NCBI GenBank assembly: GCA_031216915.1 | Contig: CM062289.1 | Span: 65,479,741-65,543,740, forward strand | Length of the DNA stretch: 64,000 nt | Origin: Pictodentalium vernedei | Taxonomy: Eukaryota; Mollusca; Scaphopoda; Dentaliida; Dentaliidae | Direction: 5' to 3' | Made by a program: the position numbers and the translations under genes | The notes under the pieces: model-generated | The model's database searches: none | The model's input: the letters and a program-made list of their open reading frames with translations, nothing else | Told to the model about the DNA's origin: nothing | Shown here: positions 1 through 12,389 of the stretch, piece by piece | How positions within the stretch are numbered: position 1 is the stretch's first letter | Layout: each line of letters opens with the position of its first letter

Positions 1-547
1 TTCCTTTCATCATGCTTAACCCATGGACCAAGTTTATTATCAATCGGGCAAGCCAAATTTCAATTGGAGAAGCCAACTCTGGTAATCACCCTGATACAGT
101 AACCTCTGTAATATATTACATTAAATTCACACAACCTTTGGCGCAATGACCTCAAAATAAGATTTTGGCCTTGCCCAGAATTTCTGCTTTAAGAACTGAT
201 GGATTGATTTGAACAAAATTTGGTGTGACCTTAACCTTTGGCATGATGACCTCAAAATAAATTGGGTTCTTCTTCTCATAATGCCTAACCCACATGCCAA
301 GTTGTGTTTCAGTGGGACAAGCAGAACTTTAATTACAGAGCAGAAACCAACACTGATAAAAGTTAAAGTTCAAGGTCACAGTGACTTTGGCCTTTGGCAC
401 AATGATCCCAAAATGAATAGAGTTCTTCCTCTCATCATGCCTAATCCACATGCCAAATTTGGTTTCAGTCGGCCATGCGAAAGTTTAGTTAGAGAGCAGA
501 AACCAACTCAGTCTAGACAGACGGATGTATGGATGGAATGTCTGAAG
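1..547. repeat. tandem ~170-bp repeat array (left part)
   Basis: Three imperfect units carry the shared text CATGCCAARTTTGGTTTCAG, AGCAGAAACCAAC and ACCTTTGGC(A)CAATGA. The array continues after the hAT-like element at 2974-3290, ending in GACAGACGGATGGATGG-like text. It resembles the tandem-core interspersed elements common in molluscs. Open frames in it are not conserved between units. Confidence 0.7.
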
Positions 548-2973
548 TAGAGATGAGCCGATTAGTAAAATGCCCCATCAGACGAATGCCGATTATTTTA
601 GACAACAATCGGCCGATACCGAATGCCGATGTCAGATGGTTTCTTTATTATTCAAGCTGACTGCAGAAACTGGGTGATTTACCTTAATCAGAATCCCCAT
701 CAACCCGGAAGATAACACACTTTTACCATACTGACTCGTGTCGAAGCCCATACTCGTGTCGAAGCCCACCCCCCGCTTTTTCAGATTTGTGAACCAGGGT
801 GCCTTACTCGAGTCACAGTCCACCCCCCAAGTTTCAAATTGGACGAAAGTTGTTTGAGACAAGACGTCAAATTTACAGGCATCAAATGGAAAAATAGCTT
901 GACTTGTTGCAACACTGTACTTACCAAATAGAACTGCAATACTGTATTATGTATATTTTTTGGAGTTGAGATTTTTGTGTTGTTAAATTCGTCTTTTGTG
1001 TAATACATTATGTCTGTGTTCAGTGTAATAAGTCTTCATTAAAATATTATCCCAAGCAAAATTGACTTGTTTATTTTTTTGTCGACCTCGTTTTTGGAAG
1101 CTGTCACTTGTTTCAAATGAGAGTGCAGGCTGCTGTCAATAGTTGTCTGAAACACGCCCACAACATATAGTTTTTACAGTTTTCACAGTGGTCGAATATC
1201 ATCAGAAAGATACTGATTGAACACTGCCATTTTCTCATTGTAAAAGAACACTGCCACGTTCGAGCGTGCACATCTCATTGTGAAAAACAGGTATTCAGAA
1301 ATTAATGAGAAAGTGGTAATTAAAAATAAAAAATAATTACAACTCTGGTATTTGAGAATTTTTTAACAATATAACCAGGAATATGATTTATGACATATTG
1401 GTTCAATAAATCATGCTCATTTATCATTTCATCATGCTCTGCAACATGTGAAGTTATGACTTTCAGTGTAAAATCAAATTTTCAAATTTGCCAAGGGAGG
1501 CAACTATTTTGTTATTCATATTCCGCTGTGTAAATTTTATCTGGTCTTCATATGAAGAATTTTTTTATTGATTTTGTGTGAAGCTTTATTTTGTTTTACG
1601 CATAATAAAATGTACATATTAAAAAAAACAGCTATTTTTAAACAGACTATGTTTGCCCGTTTTCAAGGGGGTGGTTTGCAGTGTTGATTGTCAACTTACG
1701 TCCATTTCTGGCTTCGAGAGTAAAAAAAAAATGAAAACACCACATGGTTTTCTGCTTGTTTTATTCATTAAATTGAGGATTAAAACCCGAAATCTGAACT
1801 GTATGTACAAGATAATTATGAGAATTTTTAAAGCAAATTCTATAAAATTGGTAGGTGGTTTCCAAAGAAACGTAACATACCCAGTGGATACTTACTTGTC
1901 TTATATCGACAATTTCCGACGCATCCCAACGCGACTTGCAAGCACTAAGCCCACCCCCCCACCTTCCCATCACCACCACTTTGCAATTTATCCACTGCAA
2001 GCACCTCCTGGGCTTCGACACGAGTCAGTACGGTAATACTCACTTAAATAAATTAAATAACAGGCATCAAAGGGTTAATTTTATGTCAATGAAGCACCAT
2101 CAGTGCAGAATATTTTCGATTTAAAATAAACAGCAAACAACTGAGTCGAGAACTCATCACGTGCATCGTCACGGTAAATTGTGTTCTGAACCTTTGATGC
2201 GGTTTACATCAACAATGGAAACAATTCATTTCAAAGTCGGGTCTTTGCCGAATCTCCCCCTACACAGGCTTTGAAGTCGACTATCAGTTATTTGGAAGAA
2301 AATGTTTAGTGAAAATCAAAAGCCGTTGTTGGAACCACACGTTTTAAAGTAGGAGTTTCTTTTCGGTAAACCCATATATGGGATTGTGTCACACGAGTTA
2401 TGACGTTGCACTGCATTATCTATTTTTATCATGTGCTCCACACAATTCAACATGAGAAAAATTCAGTGGCTGCTTCGTGTTGATAAATCCCACCCCGAAT
2501 GGCCCGATATTAAACTTTTTGCACCCAAACCTTTCACAATTAACATGGATTACTAATATGGAGGAATTATCTGTCCAATATATATTTAATGAGACGATGA
2601 GCGTGGTTGAAAGAAATATTGCAACATTTTGCAGAATGAAGTACAGTTTGGGCAGTGAAGAGTGTCCGTATTCACATGACGGATAAAAAACAACTCGGTA
2701 CACAGTTACACAATCAAAATCTTTAATATAATATTCTGCCCTTTTATTCACGAACCATCATTTACATGGTATCAGTAACAGACGAGTTACGTACCGATCG
2801 CTTGCCACTGGTTGTCCCATGAAGTGGAAGAAAGTTCATCAATAACACTTTCTCTTTCACTGAGTTTCAGACAATCGGCGAGGGCCGATGTTTAATCATG
2901 AGTGCCGATGGTGAACCGATGGGTGCTTATCGGCCGAGTGCCGATGTTACACCGATTAATCGTCTCATCTCTA
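548..2973. mobile_element. hAT-like non-autonomous element, 2.4 kb, perfect 8-bp TSD
   Basis: The ends are TAGAGATGAGCCGATTAGT and the inverse ATTAATCGTCTCATCTCTA. Both flanks are GTCTGAAG (540-547 and 2974-2981), a perfect 8-bp duplication typical of hAT transposons. No transposase frame is present. The interior has repeated GCCGAT / ATCGGC blocks near both ends and a nested inverted pair (about 719-745 and 2010-2034). Confidence 0.85.
719..2035. mobile_element. nested element with TA-flanked inverted ends (candidate)
   Basis: CCATACTGACTCGTGTCGAA at about 721 is inverted at about 2014-2033 (TTCGACACGAGTCAGTACGG), and both copies are flanked by TA. This suggests a Tc1/mariner-type insertion within the hAT-like element. 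The interior is AT-rich with no recognised transposase. The exact limits are uncertain. Confidence 0.5.
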
Positions 2974-3290
2974 GTCTGAAGGACAGACACCCTATTCATA
3001 TAATAAATTAATGGAATCTCCTCCACCCCTCCCTATGTGGAGAAGTGGCTTAAGTTGATGGATGGATGGGCGGACAGATGGACAGACAGACAGCTCCATG
3101 GCTATATCCCCCTGAAATTTAAATTTCGGGCTGATAATAAAAATGCAATGTCAACAGTCATTCCGACAATCCCTCAAATTTCAAAGAAATCAGTGCAGAT
3201 ACTTTTGAGAAATCATGAATACTATGATGATGGACGAAAAGTGATCACAAATGCTCACTCTGATTTTCAGTCGGGTGAGTAAATAGCAAC
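2974..3290. repeat. continuation of tandem-core element after hAT-like insertion
   Basis: It resumes with the duplicated GTCTGAAG and the GGACAGACA / GGATGGATGG stretch that usually ends these arrays. From 3291 to about 4190 I see AT-rich sequence without a gene or a clear repeat. Confidence 0.55.
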
Positions 3291-4189
3291 ATTCCATACA
3301 AAGCATGCAGTAAAGGTAGATTTTTCACCTTTCCTGCTTATACAAGCACGCTACATAAGAGACTATTCTTAAAATGGTAATGGAACCAGCTGATGAAACA
3401 AAAACAAATTTTTTAATAAGGTAAAGATTTAGTTGGAAATGTAACTTTGAGTTTGAGCTCCAGCATAAAAAGTATGAGTGTGTGACCTTATTTTGAATTA
3501 ATGAACCAGCAAAACATCTGTGAAACATTGTGTAAAATTCCAATGGAACCTTCATTTTTAATTCACTTTTGCCTTCAACTGACCCACCTTTTAACCTTTA
3601 GAACCTCACGTTAATGTTTACAATAATTATGACCTTACCTGTATATACATGTACACAGCTGCAGATGACTTAACAATGTTTTGATATCATTGTTGGCTGC
3701 TTAACACACAGGCAACCAACAATGATGTAAAAACATTGCCAATATAAATGCAGCCTTCTTTCTGGTTTAGTTCATAAAAAAAGAAAACAAATTTTTTCAA
3801 AGCAGTATAAAACTGGCAATTTGTAGCTGTATGGGGACTTTAAACTAAAAAATGTTTTGAAAAAATTAAATTGATGAATGAAATGTCTAAACTGATGAAG
3901 AAAACATCCAGACAAAATACAAATCTGTATTGAGGGGAGCAATCATAATTCGATTCAGAACGAAAACTTTTTTACCTACACTCATTGAAAACTGATTACA
4001 CATGTTGAGACAACCATTTTGATAACAGTAATTAAATGATAAATGAATAACCAAATAAATTAGACTACCGTATTTACTTTATGTTTTGGGACACTCTATG
4101 ATTTGGGACACACATTTTTTCCAGAAAACTGTATTTTTTTTATGCTCCAAAGTTTGGGACATTCAGGAGATTTGTTTCCAGTTGGCCTG

Positions 4190-4297
4190 TCGCTAGAATC
4201 AGACGACACTCATAAAAAAAATTTTTGAGTAACTAAAAATTTTCATTTTTTGGATCCAAAACATAGCTTGTGATCCCTCATTGGAACAAGCGCAATG
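4190..4297. mobile_element. half of a TTAA-type palindromic MITE abutting DIRS A
   Basis: It reads GACGACACT ... TTTTTGAGTAACTA ... TTTTCATTTTTTGGATCC ... TGATCCCTCATTGGAACAAG and matches one arm of the elements at 39638-39878 and 58644-58859. The second arm is missing and DIRS A coding sequence follows directly, so this is a recombination or deletion junction. Confidence 0.75.
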
Positions 4298-5171
4298 CAC
4301 AGACTGCTGAGAAGAAGATAAATTCTCATAAGCAGTACAGATAGTTAATTGAATCCATCTAGCAATAGAATGGACCGAAATGTCCTTTCTATTAGGCATC
4401 AGAGACGGAAAGAAACGTTTTCGTCCCTTTCTGATAAACTGAGATCTCTGTTTAAAGATACGTAACGCTCTAACAGGACAGAGTAAAGGCCTACGCCCGT
4501 CTGAAGACGGAAGAGCCTTAATAACAATAGGTTCCGGATATTTATTAGGAGCCTGATTCTTAGCTAAAAAACCCACATTAGTAGTGAAGGTGATAGTGTT
4601 CCCGACACTACGATAGTGAGAATCATCCACCGACAGTGCATGAAGCTCACTGACTCTTCTAGCAGAAGAGAAAGCTAAGAGAAAAGCTGTCTTATAAGAT
4701 AAGAATTTGAAATCTACTGTCCCAAGAGGTTCAAATGGCTTTTCCTTCAGTTTAAGAACCCAAGCTAAATTCCATTTAGGAATTAACCTAAGAGTTCTGG
4801 GTCTATTTATCAAGAAGTTTCTTACCAACTTAGATAAAGAGACATTAGATCCAATTTGTAAACTATCATGATGTGCATGAGGTATCAGATAACATAGACC
4901 TATAACCCTTAATAGTAACAGGCTGCAGTTTGATTTCGTCAAACAAGTATACTAGAAAGTTTGCAATGTCTGGTATAGAGGGATCAAAAATATCCACAGA
5001 ATGATCCCTACACCAACGACGAAAAACCTTCCACTTAGCCGCATAGTTTAGCGAAGAGGAGGTCCTCCTACAGTTAGAAATCGCGTCCACTGCTCGTCCT
5101 GTAAAGTGCTTGCCATGCAAGAAGGACCGCACAACGGAAAAACGTGAAGGTTGAGACCTTGCGGGTTGTGA
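4298..5171 (-). pseudogene. DIRS A tyrosine recombinase pseudogene, no active site end
   Basis: The core-binding part (AAKWKVFRRWCRDH) and the first catalytic Arg (SARRVSEL) are present. A one-base insertion near 4875 (GCATGAGG against GCATAGG) splits it into two frames. At 4298 the coding sequence runs into a palindromic MITE, so the open frame to 4199 ends with about 35 foreign residues. The HxxR motif and the nucleophile Tyr are absent, so it is dead as a recombinase. Confidence 0.9.
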
Positions 5172-7363
5172 TGGAGTTGACGCGATTTCCCCTGTGAAAG
5201 AAGATCCTCCCGTGGGGGAAGCTTTCGCGGTAGGTCCCACAACAGACACCTGAGTAGATTTATCCACGGTCTCTGTGGAGACAGAGATGCTACCAACAGA
5301 ATCTTGCATTGAGATTGTTTTATCTTTAGCAATACTTGCTGAAATAACGGCGCTGGAGGATACGCATATCCTATCATTCCGTCCCAAGGGATCGACAGAG
5401 CGTCTACTGCAAATGCTCTTGGATCCGGACACGGAGACACATACGTCTGCAACTGATTGTTGAGATGTGTCGCAAATAAGTCTATCATTGGCTGTTCCCA
5501 TTGGTAGCAAATCTGATTGAATACTTGTTTGTTGAGAGTCCACTCCGACGGCAACAAGCGACCCTTTCGTGAAAGGAAGTCTGCTAGTACATTCAGACGA
5601 CCCGGTATATGACGGACCGAAAGAAGAACCTGATGTTCTAGAGCAAACAGAAGGATTCTTTCCGTTAGACTGAACAACGGAACTGAATGAGTGCCTCCCT
5701 GATTCCGTATATACGCCACTACTGTCGTACTGTCGGATAGGATTTGGACATGAGCATTGTGAATAATGTCCATCCAATGACGTAACGCAAGCCAAATTGA
5801 CATCATTTCCTTGATGTTTATGTGCTTGCCCAGGAATTGCGGATCTCAAAGACCCTGGCATCTCGAATCCGTTGGGATCAATGATGCACCCCAACCTGTT
5901 TGACTGGCATCCGTCATAATGGTAAAACTCGGATCCGGCAACTGCAGCGGAACTCCCTGAGTTAACCACTGAATGTTTGCCCAAGTCTGAATCTCTCGTT
6001 TCACTTGATCTGACAAGAGAACGTCTACGTCGAGCGAATGAATTTTCACACTCCAATTCTGAGTCAAGAAAATTTGGAGAGGACGTGTGCGTAACCGCCC
6101 CATCAGAATGAGATCCGCAGCGGCTCCGCACAGACCTATCAGTCTCATAAATTCTCTCGCTGTGACTTTGTCTGCGTGCAGACAATAGCGAGCGTAACAA
6201 CTGACTAATTTTGCTCTGGTTAACGGCAGACGAACGAGATTGTTGTGCGTCTCGAAGCTCATTCCCAGATGTGTGAATGACTTGGACGGCACCAGATCCG
6301 ACTTCTCCTCGTTTATTATAAAACCGAGACGTCGGAGCAATAGAAGTAGATTCTGCACATCGTTCTGAAGCGTTAACTCGTTGCCGTACCTCTGAAGAAT
6401 GTCGTCCAGGTAGGCCGACGTTACCGCAGATGAATGAGCTCGGAAATACATCATTACCGAGTTCATTACCCGAGTGAAAGCCCAGGGTGCTAGATTCAAT
6501 CCGAAGCACATCACCCGGAATTGATACACCACTCCTAGGACTGCGAAGCGTAGATACTTTCTGAATGTCGGATGTACCATGACGTGAAAGTACGCATCTT
6601 TGAGATCTATGCTGGTTGCATAATCGTTCACCCGAATACTCGCTCTGACCGACCGAATCGTCTCCATATAAAACTTCGGAGCGACGATCAGCTTGTTTAT
6701 CAAGCTCAAATCTATGACTGGACGGAACGAGCCATCTGGTTTCGGAACCAGAAACAGATGGCTGTAGAATACCGGAGTCTCCTGGTTTTCTACGACCTCT
6801 ACCGCGTTCTTCATTAAAAGAGACTGCACCTCTGATAATAGAGCGTCTCTTTTCTGCGGATTTGACGGAAGTTGAGTCCATTTTGGACTTCCGAGTTAAT
6901 GGAGGCTTTCGTTTGAAGGATATCTTTAGACCTTCCGACATCACCCCTCTCACCCAAGGGTCGTCCGTAATCGACGCCCACTCTTGTGAAAAACTCGACA
7001 ACCTTCCGCCAACCGGTACGCGATAGAGGTTGAAGCCATCACCTCCTGGACCTGCGTGGCCTGCGGTAGGAGAAACCACGTCCTCCACAACCCGCACCTC
7101 GTCCCGTTGACCTCGGGGCGTCTGACCGGTTGTCCCGGCCCGAAGGACGTCCCGAACGTGAGTCGCTACCTTGACGGTCTCTTGAATAAGACCAAGAGGA
7201 CCCACGGAACCTCTATAGGAACCTCTCTTGGGCGCATTAGACCCAGAAGTGCCTGTCTTACTCTTATCTGCCGTGTCCGACTTCTTAGAAGCAGATTTGA
7301 ACAGCAGAGAATCCGAAGCTTTCTTTGTAATTTTATCGTAAATTGCAGAAAGCTTGCCGTCAA
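5048..7363 (-). pseudogene. DIRS A pol pseudogene (RT, RNase H, MT-like)
   Basis: The RT block is readable at 6829-5846 with FLVPKPDGSFRPVIDLS and YLDDIL. RNase H and the methyltransferase-like part are readable at 5806-5048. Two lesions are clear against copy B: an extra C near 6886 (CTTCCGAG against CTTCGAG) that frameshifts upstream of RT, and a Trp to TGA nonsense change at about 5846 between the MTDAS motif and the next RNase H block. RNase H residues are otherwise kept, including LSDSTT and LADFLSR. Confidence 0.9.
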
Positions 7364-9058
7364 AGAGAAGTTCTCCGGAGACCGAAGCGACTCTGAGAGA
7401 GTTCTTCACCTTAGTATCCACGAGTGTGGATGTAGCTAGGGCTGCGTCACGTCTAACCAACTCCAGGTTTGCCACTGAAAGGGCGGAGTTACACGTGGAA
7501 TAAACTACTGCCCTTGAAAGAAGTCTTAAAGAGGATTGTATATCCTGAAATTCTTTCCCTTGAAGGCGCAGTGATAACGCCTTAGTAAGGTGATCTGCGT
7601 AAGATAAGGCATCTAAACTGGCTCTGTTAGACGAAATAGTTGTTTCCAACACCGCGGTTGGAATAGACGCCGACGACGGTAATGATAATTCTAAGTCTTC
7701 CGCCTCGTCGTCCATACGCAGAGGAACTCTCGGGATACCCTGTCCTGCCGTGTCGAATTTATTCCTTGCATTAATGAAAGGCAGGTTGAGAGTATTGGCG
7801 GACAAGAAACCTGCTTTTCCCGTTTTGGAAGCAAGTTTGAATATAGCGTCGTTCAATAATTCAAATGTTCTTGCAACATTATTGGACTGAGACGGAAACT
7901 CGGGAGCGATGTCCCTGAACCGCTCAAAGAAATCAGAGTCCAATGACGCTATAATTCTCTTGTCCGGAACTGCAGCAGTCTGGCCCGACGGAACAACTTG
8001 AGGGAGAAAGTGCCGGATGAAGTCCACGGCAACTTTATGTTGTTCCGAAAGGGATAGCTCCAAGTCATCCGTATCCCTTTCACCATCCGGTCGGACCTCA
8101 TGCTGCTCACGGTCGTCCGCCCCCGATGCTTCGGCGGAGCGTACCGACCCAGCGCCGTCGGATAATTCCCGATCCGACACCGTTTCTGTCGGTTGCTGGG
8201 ATGCTGCGATAAGTTGTGCTATCTGCACAAGTACGTCCGACATCGAGGCCTGCGGAGGCACAGTCTTTTGCTGCTTCGCCGAGGGCAGCTCCGCATCTGA
8301 TGACTCCCGCATACTCTTCCTATGTGAACGTCTGGAGTCCATCGGCCTCGTGTCCCTGGCTACCGGATGGTGTGACCTGGTCGCTGAAGAATCCCTGATC
8401 GGCGAAAATGTCGGCGGTCACGTAGCCAAGGTGCGGTCGTGTGCGCTGACGAGAGGAAGAAGCCTGAGCAGTCTCCGCGGACTGCCTATACAACGGAGCG
8501 TCCCGAGCGACGGACGTGTGCTCCGCTTGCGACACACTTTGTACCACAACATCTGGTCCCAGATGGCTTCCTCCGATCTCGCCTACTATCCGCCGTCACT
8601 GGGTGTGCACGTTGATTGTTTATAGTGCTCGCATCACCCAACATTTCCTCCTGGACCGCATCGGACGAACCCGGCTGCCGAACCATTCGGTGAATGGACG
8701 CTACACCGGGCGAGCTAGCGGACGACATTTGTTTAATCTCCATGAGCACTTTTGCCGCTAGCTCTGTATTCATTTGTGACGACGGAAGCGCACTTGCGGA
8801 AGATAGCATGGAAACATCACCCTGTTCTTGTTCCTCTGAAATAGAAACTGATAGAGTAGAGTGACCCTGCGGAGAAAGAGCCGGCATAGCCCTTTCTCCA
8901 CTAACAACATATCGTGACACACGTTTCCAATGTTTGTCATCCCAATATTGACATATAGAACAGGGATTAGTGCGAGAACACTGACTACAATTAATACAAT
9001 GATCATGAAAGTCAGAGGAAGATTTCTTCCTATTACAATTTGAACAATATCCTTTCAT
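7039..9058 (-). pseudogene. DIRS A gag pseudogene
   Basis: It starts intact at MKGYCSNCNRKK with the same Cys-rich pattern as copy B, read through 9058-8580. A deletion of about 76 bp near 8566 (ATGTTGTTGTACGAGAG ... in copy B) shifts the frame. A second small deletion near 8403, where B has GCGAAGCTGGCAA, breaks it again. The rest is open from 8342 down as MDSRRSHRKSMRESSDAELP and later slips into the pol frame, so the Arg-rich tail of gag is not read as in copy B. Confidence 0.88.
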
Positions 9059-9947
9059 TGTGAAAAGTCAACAACAAGTCCTAGTTACTCGCACAAACCC
9101 CTGACACAAAGATACATAATAACACGATCCATTAATAATGAAAAAACAATTGAAAATCAAAATAATTTTTGAAAAATATTTTTTCAGCGAAGCCCAAGTT
9201 TCTGAAAAGTAACGTTGAGCCCCAATGGATCCGATGGCTAAGTGTGGTCAAAAATTTTAAATTTATATTAAATAATTAATGCAACACTTACGGATAATAA
9301 AAATGTATCTTATAGTGAGATAAACTACTCCAAAGGCAAACAGCCCCCCTCAAAAGAGACTGTTGCCAATGTAAACAAACAGTGTAAAAACACCAAAAAA
9401 CATGACTCCAGGCACTGACAAAACTGGCCCGAAATCAGTCATCAAAATTACACTCTATCTGATGCAAGACAGAGACTCCCAGGGGAGAATCTGCAGAATA
9501 TCAGATGGAAGATGCAGAACACAACGTTTATACACCCATGAGTGAAAACGTAACTATGGGGAAAATAACAGAAAACATTCTGTAACCAAGCAACTCTCCC
9601 AAGAGAATTTAGAAATGATCTTTCTCAAAAATATGCCAAAAGCATGGGAGAATTGCAAGGGGGGACTTAGAAGACCAGGGGAGAGGAAACACTGAATAAG
9701 CAGTGCAACTTTTTAGCAAGAATGACAACAAGAGGCCCATGCCTCGAAAATAGGCAACTTAACATAATTTCATAAAAAATTTTAAGTACAGCCCTGATTA
9801 TTTTTTGTCACTCCTTTTTCCTCTCCTCCTTCTATATCCTCCTTAGAATCACCATTTCTCCAATAATTACGTGTCTGGCATCCTTTAAACTGAGATTTAC
9901 AAGCACAAAGATCAGTGAGATGTTGACTGATGAAGGGCCAAACAGAG

Positions 9948-10133
9948 AATGATAACTGGCGCCAATTTCGGAACGTCCTTGACACTGCGCATGCGCAGTA
10001 AGGGCAAAGTATGGAGGTCCTATAGGACATGATTTCTTTTGGTTTTAGATGCAAATTTTGGGGATTGGGGGGCAAAATTTGTTTGGGCCCTGGATTTTTT
10101 AGAGTTAGCACCAGCTAAGTCTGGGTCATTGGT
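9948..10133. repeat. DIRS A right inverted terminal repeat (unpaired)
   Basis: Homologous to the copy B right repeat, including the GCGCATGCGCAGT core, GGGGATTGGGGGGCAAAATT and AGCACCAGCTAAGTCTGGGT, and followed by ACAGTATAAAAAT. Its partner at the other end has been lost. Bases 9059-9947 are the leader, without a gene. Confidence 0.88.
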
Positions 10134-10146
10134 ACAGTATAAAAAT

Positions 10147-10384
10147 ACTGTAATTTTGATGAATTTTTCAGAGTCCAAGGGCCATAATTTCGGTAAAAAT
10201 CAGTGGAGCGGAAAAAAATGCACACTTGATCTGTAGGCCACCATGTTAGACTCACATACCAAAAATCAGCTCAATATCTGGAAGCGTGTAGAAAAAAAGT
10301 CCAGAAAACAAGTAGGACTGACGGACTGACAGACAGACCAGTCAAAAACATTATACACCACCAACTTCGTTGCGTGGGGTATAA
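10147..10384. repeat. tandem-core element fragment flanking DIRS A
   Basis: It ends in GGACTGACGGACTGACAGAC, then CCACCAACTTCGTTGCGTGG and GGTATAAT, the terminal style of mollusc interspersed repeats. From 10385 to 11252 nothing is recognised except an ATCGGTTCATCATTAG end near 10950 that resembles a hAT-like terminus. Confidence 0.5.
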
Positions 10385-11252
10385 TAACTTTAATGTTCAT
10401 GTGTGTTGTGAAGTTGTATGGCGCATTGTTTACGCGAAGTCAGAAGGGAGGTAACTGAATTAAAAAATGAATTTGACAAACCGAAACTTGTTTGTGACTT
10501 ACATGTTGGGAAACAATCATCTTCCATCGAAAAAAAAGTGTTTTTTTTTAGTTTTTCTCCGATTTTCAATTCTTTTTGTATTCTGATGCTTGCATCATGA
10601 AGTACTACAGACAAGTGGCTGAACACATTTTATTTATACATGTACCCAAAGCAACATTGTACAGCACGCTGATTGAAGATGGGTGACGTCAATCAGCTGG
10701 GAATAGTGGCGATCTCGTACCAATTGCAGGTGGTAAATTCTGTAATATCACGGCTCTGCAAATCCCTAAATATTCTGAGATGCATTACACACGTTTTTAA
10801 TGGGGAAACTTTATTGAAATGGCCAGATATCAAAGAGATTTTAATAGTCAGAGTTAAATACAGAATAACTGGAAACTGACGGTTTTTAATTGCCGGTTGT
10901 CATAATCGGCCGATGACCCATAACCAGGCATTTCTGATTGCCAATTCCAATTATCGGTTCATCATTAGGTGTACTGAAGTCTCAGTAATGGACTCTATAT
11001 ACTTTTTGTATTGACTGATATGCGCCCAGAGACGAGGTCATGACTTTAATACACCATCTGGAAAGAAAAACGCAAGAAGTACTTGCAGAGTTTCAGCCAA
11101 TGGATCTCTGAGTAAAACCTTATGATGTTCACAGGTCTTTCTGAAAGATTACAGAGAAAATGTTGTGTTGAAACTCTATTGATTATTGTTTTAGCTGTAG
11201 TTTATTAGCCCTATACTGCACACATGGTGTTTAAATTATAAAACATACACAC

Positions 11253-11338
11253 CTTTCAAGTAACTTTTCTATTTCTGAGTCTTCATTTGGACAGATAACT
11301 GATATGGCATCACCAGGTAAATACTGAATATTCTTATC
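11253..11338 (-). CDS. MTRR: MTRR exon, FAD-binding region (PGDA motif)
   Basis: The exon reads DKNIQYLPGDAISVICPNED then SEIEKLLE plus two bases. It matches the YxPGDAxSVxCPNxDxEVxxLL motif of methionine synthase reductase, part of the FAD domain shared with cytochrome P450 reductase. The acceptor is TTATTGCAG and the donor AAG|GTGTGT. It follows the 18.6-kb exon in phase 0 and ends in phase 2. This is the last MTRR exon I could find. The connecting domain and the NADPH-binding end are not visible at lower coordinates, so the 3' part probably lies outside the window or is hidden by repeats. Confidence 0.9.
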
Positions 11339-11359
11339 CTGCAATAAACAATATGCAAT

Positions 11360-11768
11360 AAGGCCTAAAAAAGTTAAAAATCTGTTTCTCAGGCCCTCCC
11401 ACCTTGTCCTTTTCACCGCTGCATACTCTTTTTATAACCAATGCAAACTTAAAAAATTAAAAATTAAATAGTGTATGTCAGATATTTTACCCAAGCAAAT
11501 AAAATTGATAAATTTGTCCCTTGAGTGCAACAAGACTTTGCAATGTTTTAGCTTTGCAAAGCCTTCTTGCACTCAAGGGACAAAATACACCACCACCCAT
11601 GCTATTCTATAGATCATGAGGTCTAAAACATAAAACAAAGCAAGAATATGAACTTTTGATGGCAATCAAATAATTACAAAAATAAAAAATAAAATAAAAA
11701 AATGCCTGTCCACATGCAATTTTACAAAAAATGGCCTGAGAAACAGAAGATCTACTTTGTGGGACCTA
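11360..11768 (-). mobile_element. palindrome-centred MITE, AGGCC family (copy 1)
   Basis: The outer ends hold inverted CTGTTTCTCAGGCC / GGCCTGAGAAACAG. The centre is a hairpin of CCCTTGAGTGCAA... around TTGCAAAG. The same ~400-bp element occurs at 16388, 16874, 18207, 32519 and 59386. It starts 22 bp from the MTRR exon at 11338, on its intron side. No coding capacity. Confidence 0.8.
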
Positions 11769-11883
11769 AACTATTAACTGAAAATAGAATACATTTTCAT
11801 TTTGGAATTCGCATTAAAAAACATTTCCACATTCCAGTGTAAGTATTTCCATTAGTCCCTGGAATCTTGTGTACATTCATGTA

Positions 11884-12040
11884 CAGTACGTGGAGAGTGT
11901 ATTATCACTAAATCACCTGCAGAGTGGAGATTCCACCCAAGCAATAATTACAAATTTGTTGCAAAGCGTAACAATCACAAGCAAAGTTCCAGCCAATGTA
12001 ATGGCTAAAACCAACCAGTAATATTCTCAAGAAGCATTTA
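11884..12040 (+). mobile_element. mariner-like MITE, left half
   Basis: It starts TA|CAGTACGTGGAGAGTG and matches the left half of the element at 14681-14936 (ATTCCACCCAAGCAATAATT then ACAAATTTGTTGCAAAGC). The right half is not visible. A SINE follows directly at 12041. Confidence 0.65.
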
Positions 12041-12389
12041 TTTATTATGAAATGTTTAACGACACTTTTGACAGCCAGGGTCACCTCGTGTTGGACAGTT
12101 TTACAGGTGGAGGAAACCGGAGTACCCAGAGAGAACCACTGAGCAATGGCAAGCAACTGTATGACTCCCTAACATACTAAGTCCACACAAGCAGGGTTAG
12201 CACTGATTGAAGACAAGTGCACCATCCTCGTGCAGTATGCCTTAGTACACAATGCCACCATGCCCCCACTTGGACAATGGGGATGAAGTGTCTTGCCCAA
12301 GGACCCAATGCAGTTGCTGCAGGTGGGATTCAAAACGAGGATCTCTCGGCGTGCAGACTGCACCTCTACCTACAGAGCCACCACGCCCC
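12041..12389 (-). mobile_element. tRNA-derived SINE (minus strand), flanking duplication
   Basis: Read on the minus strand it has a tRNA-like head (TGGCTCTGTAGG, ATTTGAATCCCACC-like B box), the core TTGTGTCCTTGGGCAAGACA-like text and an A/T tail. It is flanked by CTCAAGAAGCATTTA (12026-12040) and CTCAAGAAACATTTA (12390-12404), a 15-bp target duplication with one change. Confidence 0.82.

Larger units (their letters stand above)
4298..10146 (-). mobile_element. DIRS-like retrotransposon, truncated (copy A)
   Basis: Closely related to copy B from the right terminus (10146) down to the recombinase at 4298, where homology stops abruptly at CACAGACTGCTGAG. The left terminal repeat, ICR, C-tract and last part of the recombinase are missing, replaced by half of a palindromic TTAA-type MITE (about 4199-4293). 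Gag, pol and recombinase all carry lesions. Its terminus resembles copies C and D (CTTGACACTGCGCATGCGCA) more than copy B. Without one end and the ICR it cannot move by itself. Confidence 0.92.

Noticed and set aside
10981-11100. Next MTRR exon after 11253 (acceptor-like TTTCTTTCCAG near 11060)
   Set aside because: The translation in the required phase (WCIKVMTSSLGAYQ...) shows no convincing similarity to the MTRR connecting domain and soon meets a stop.
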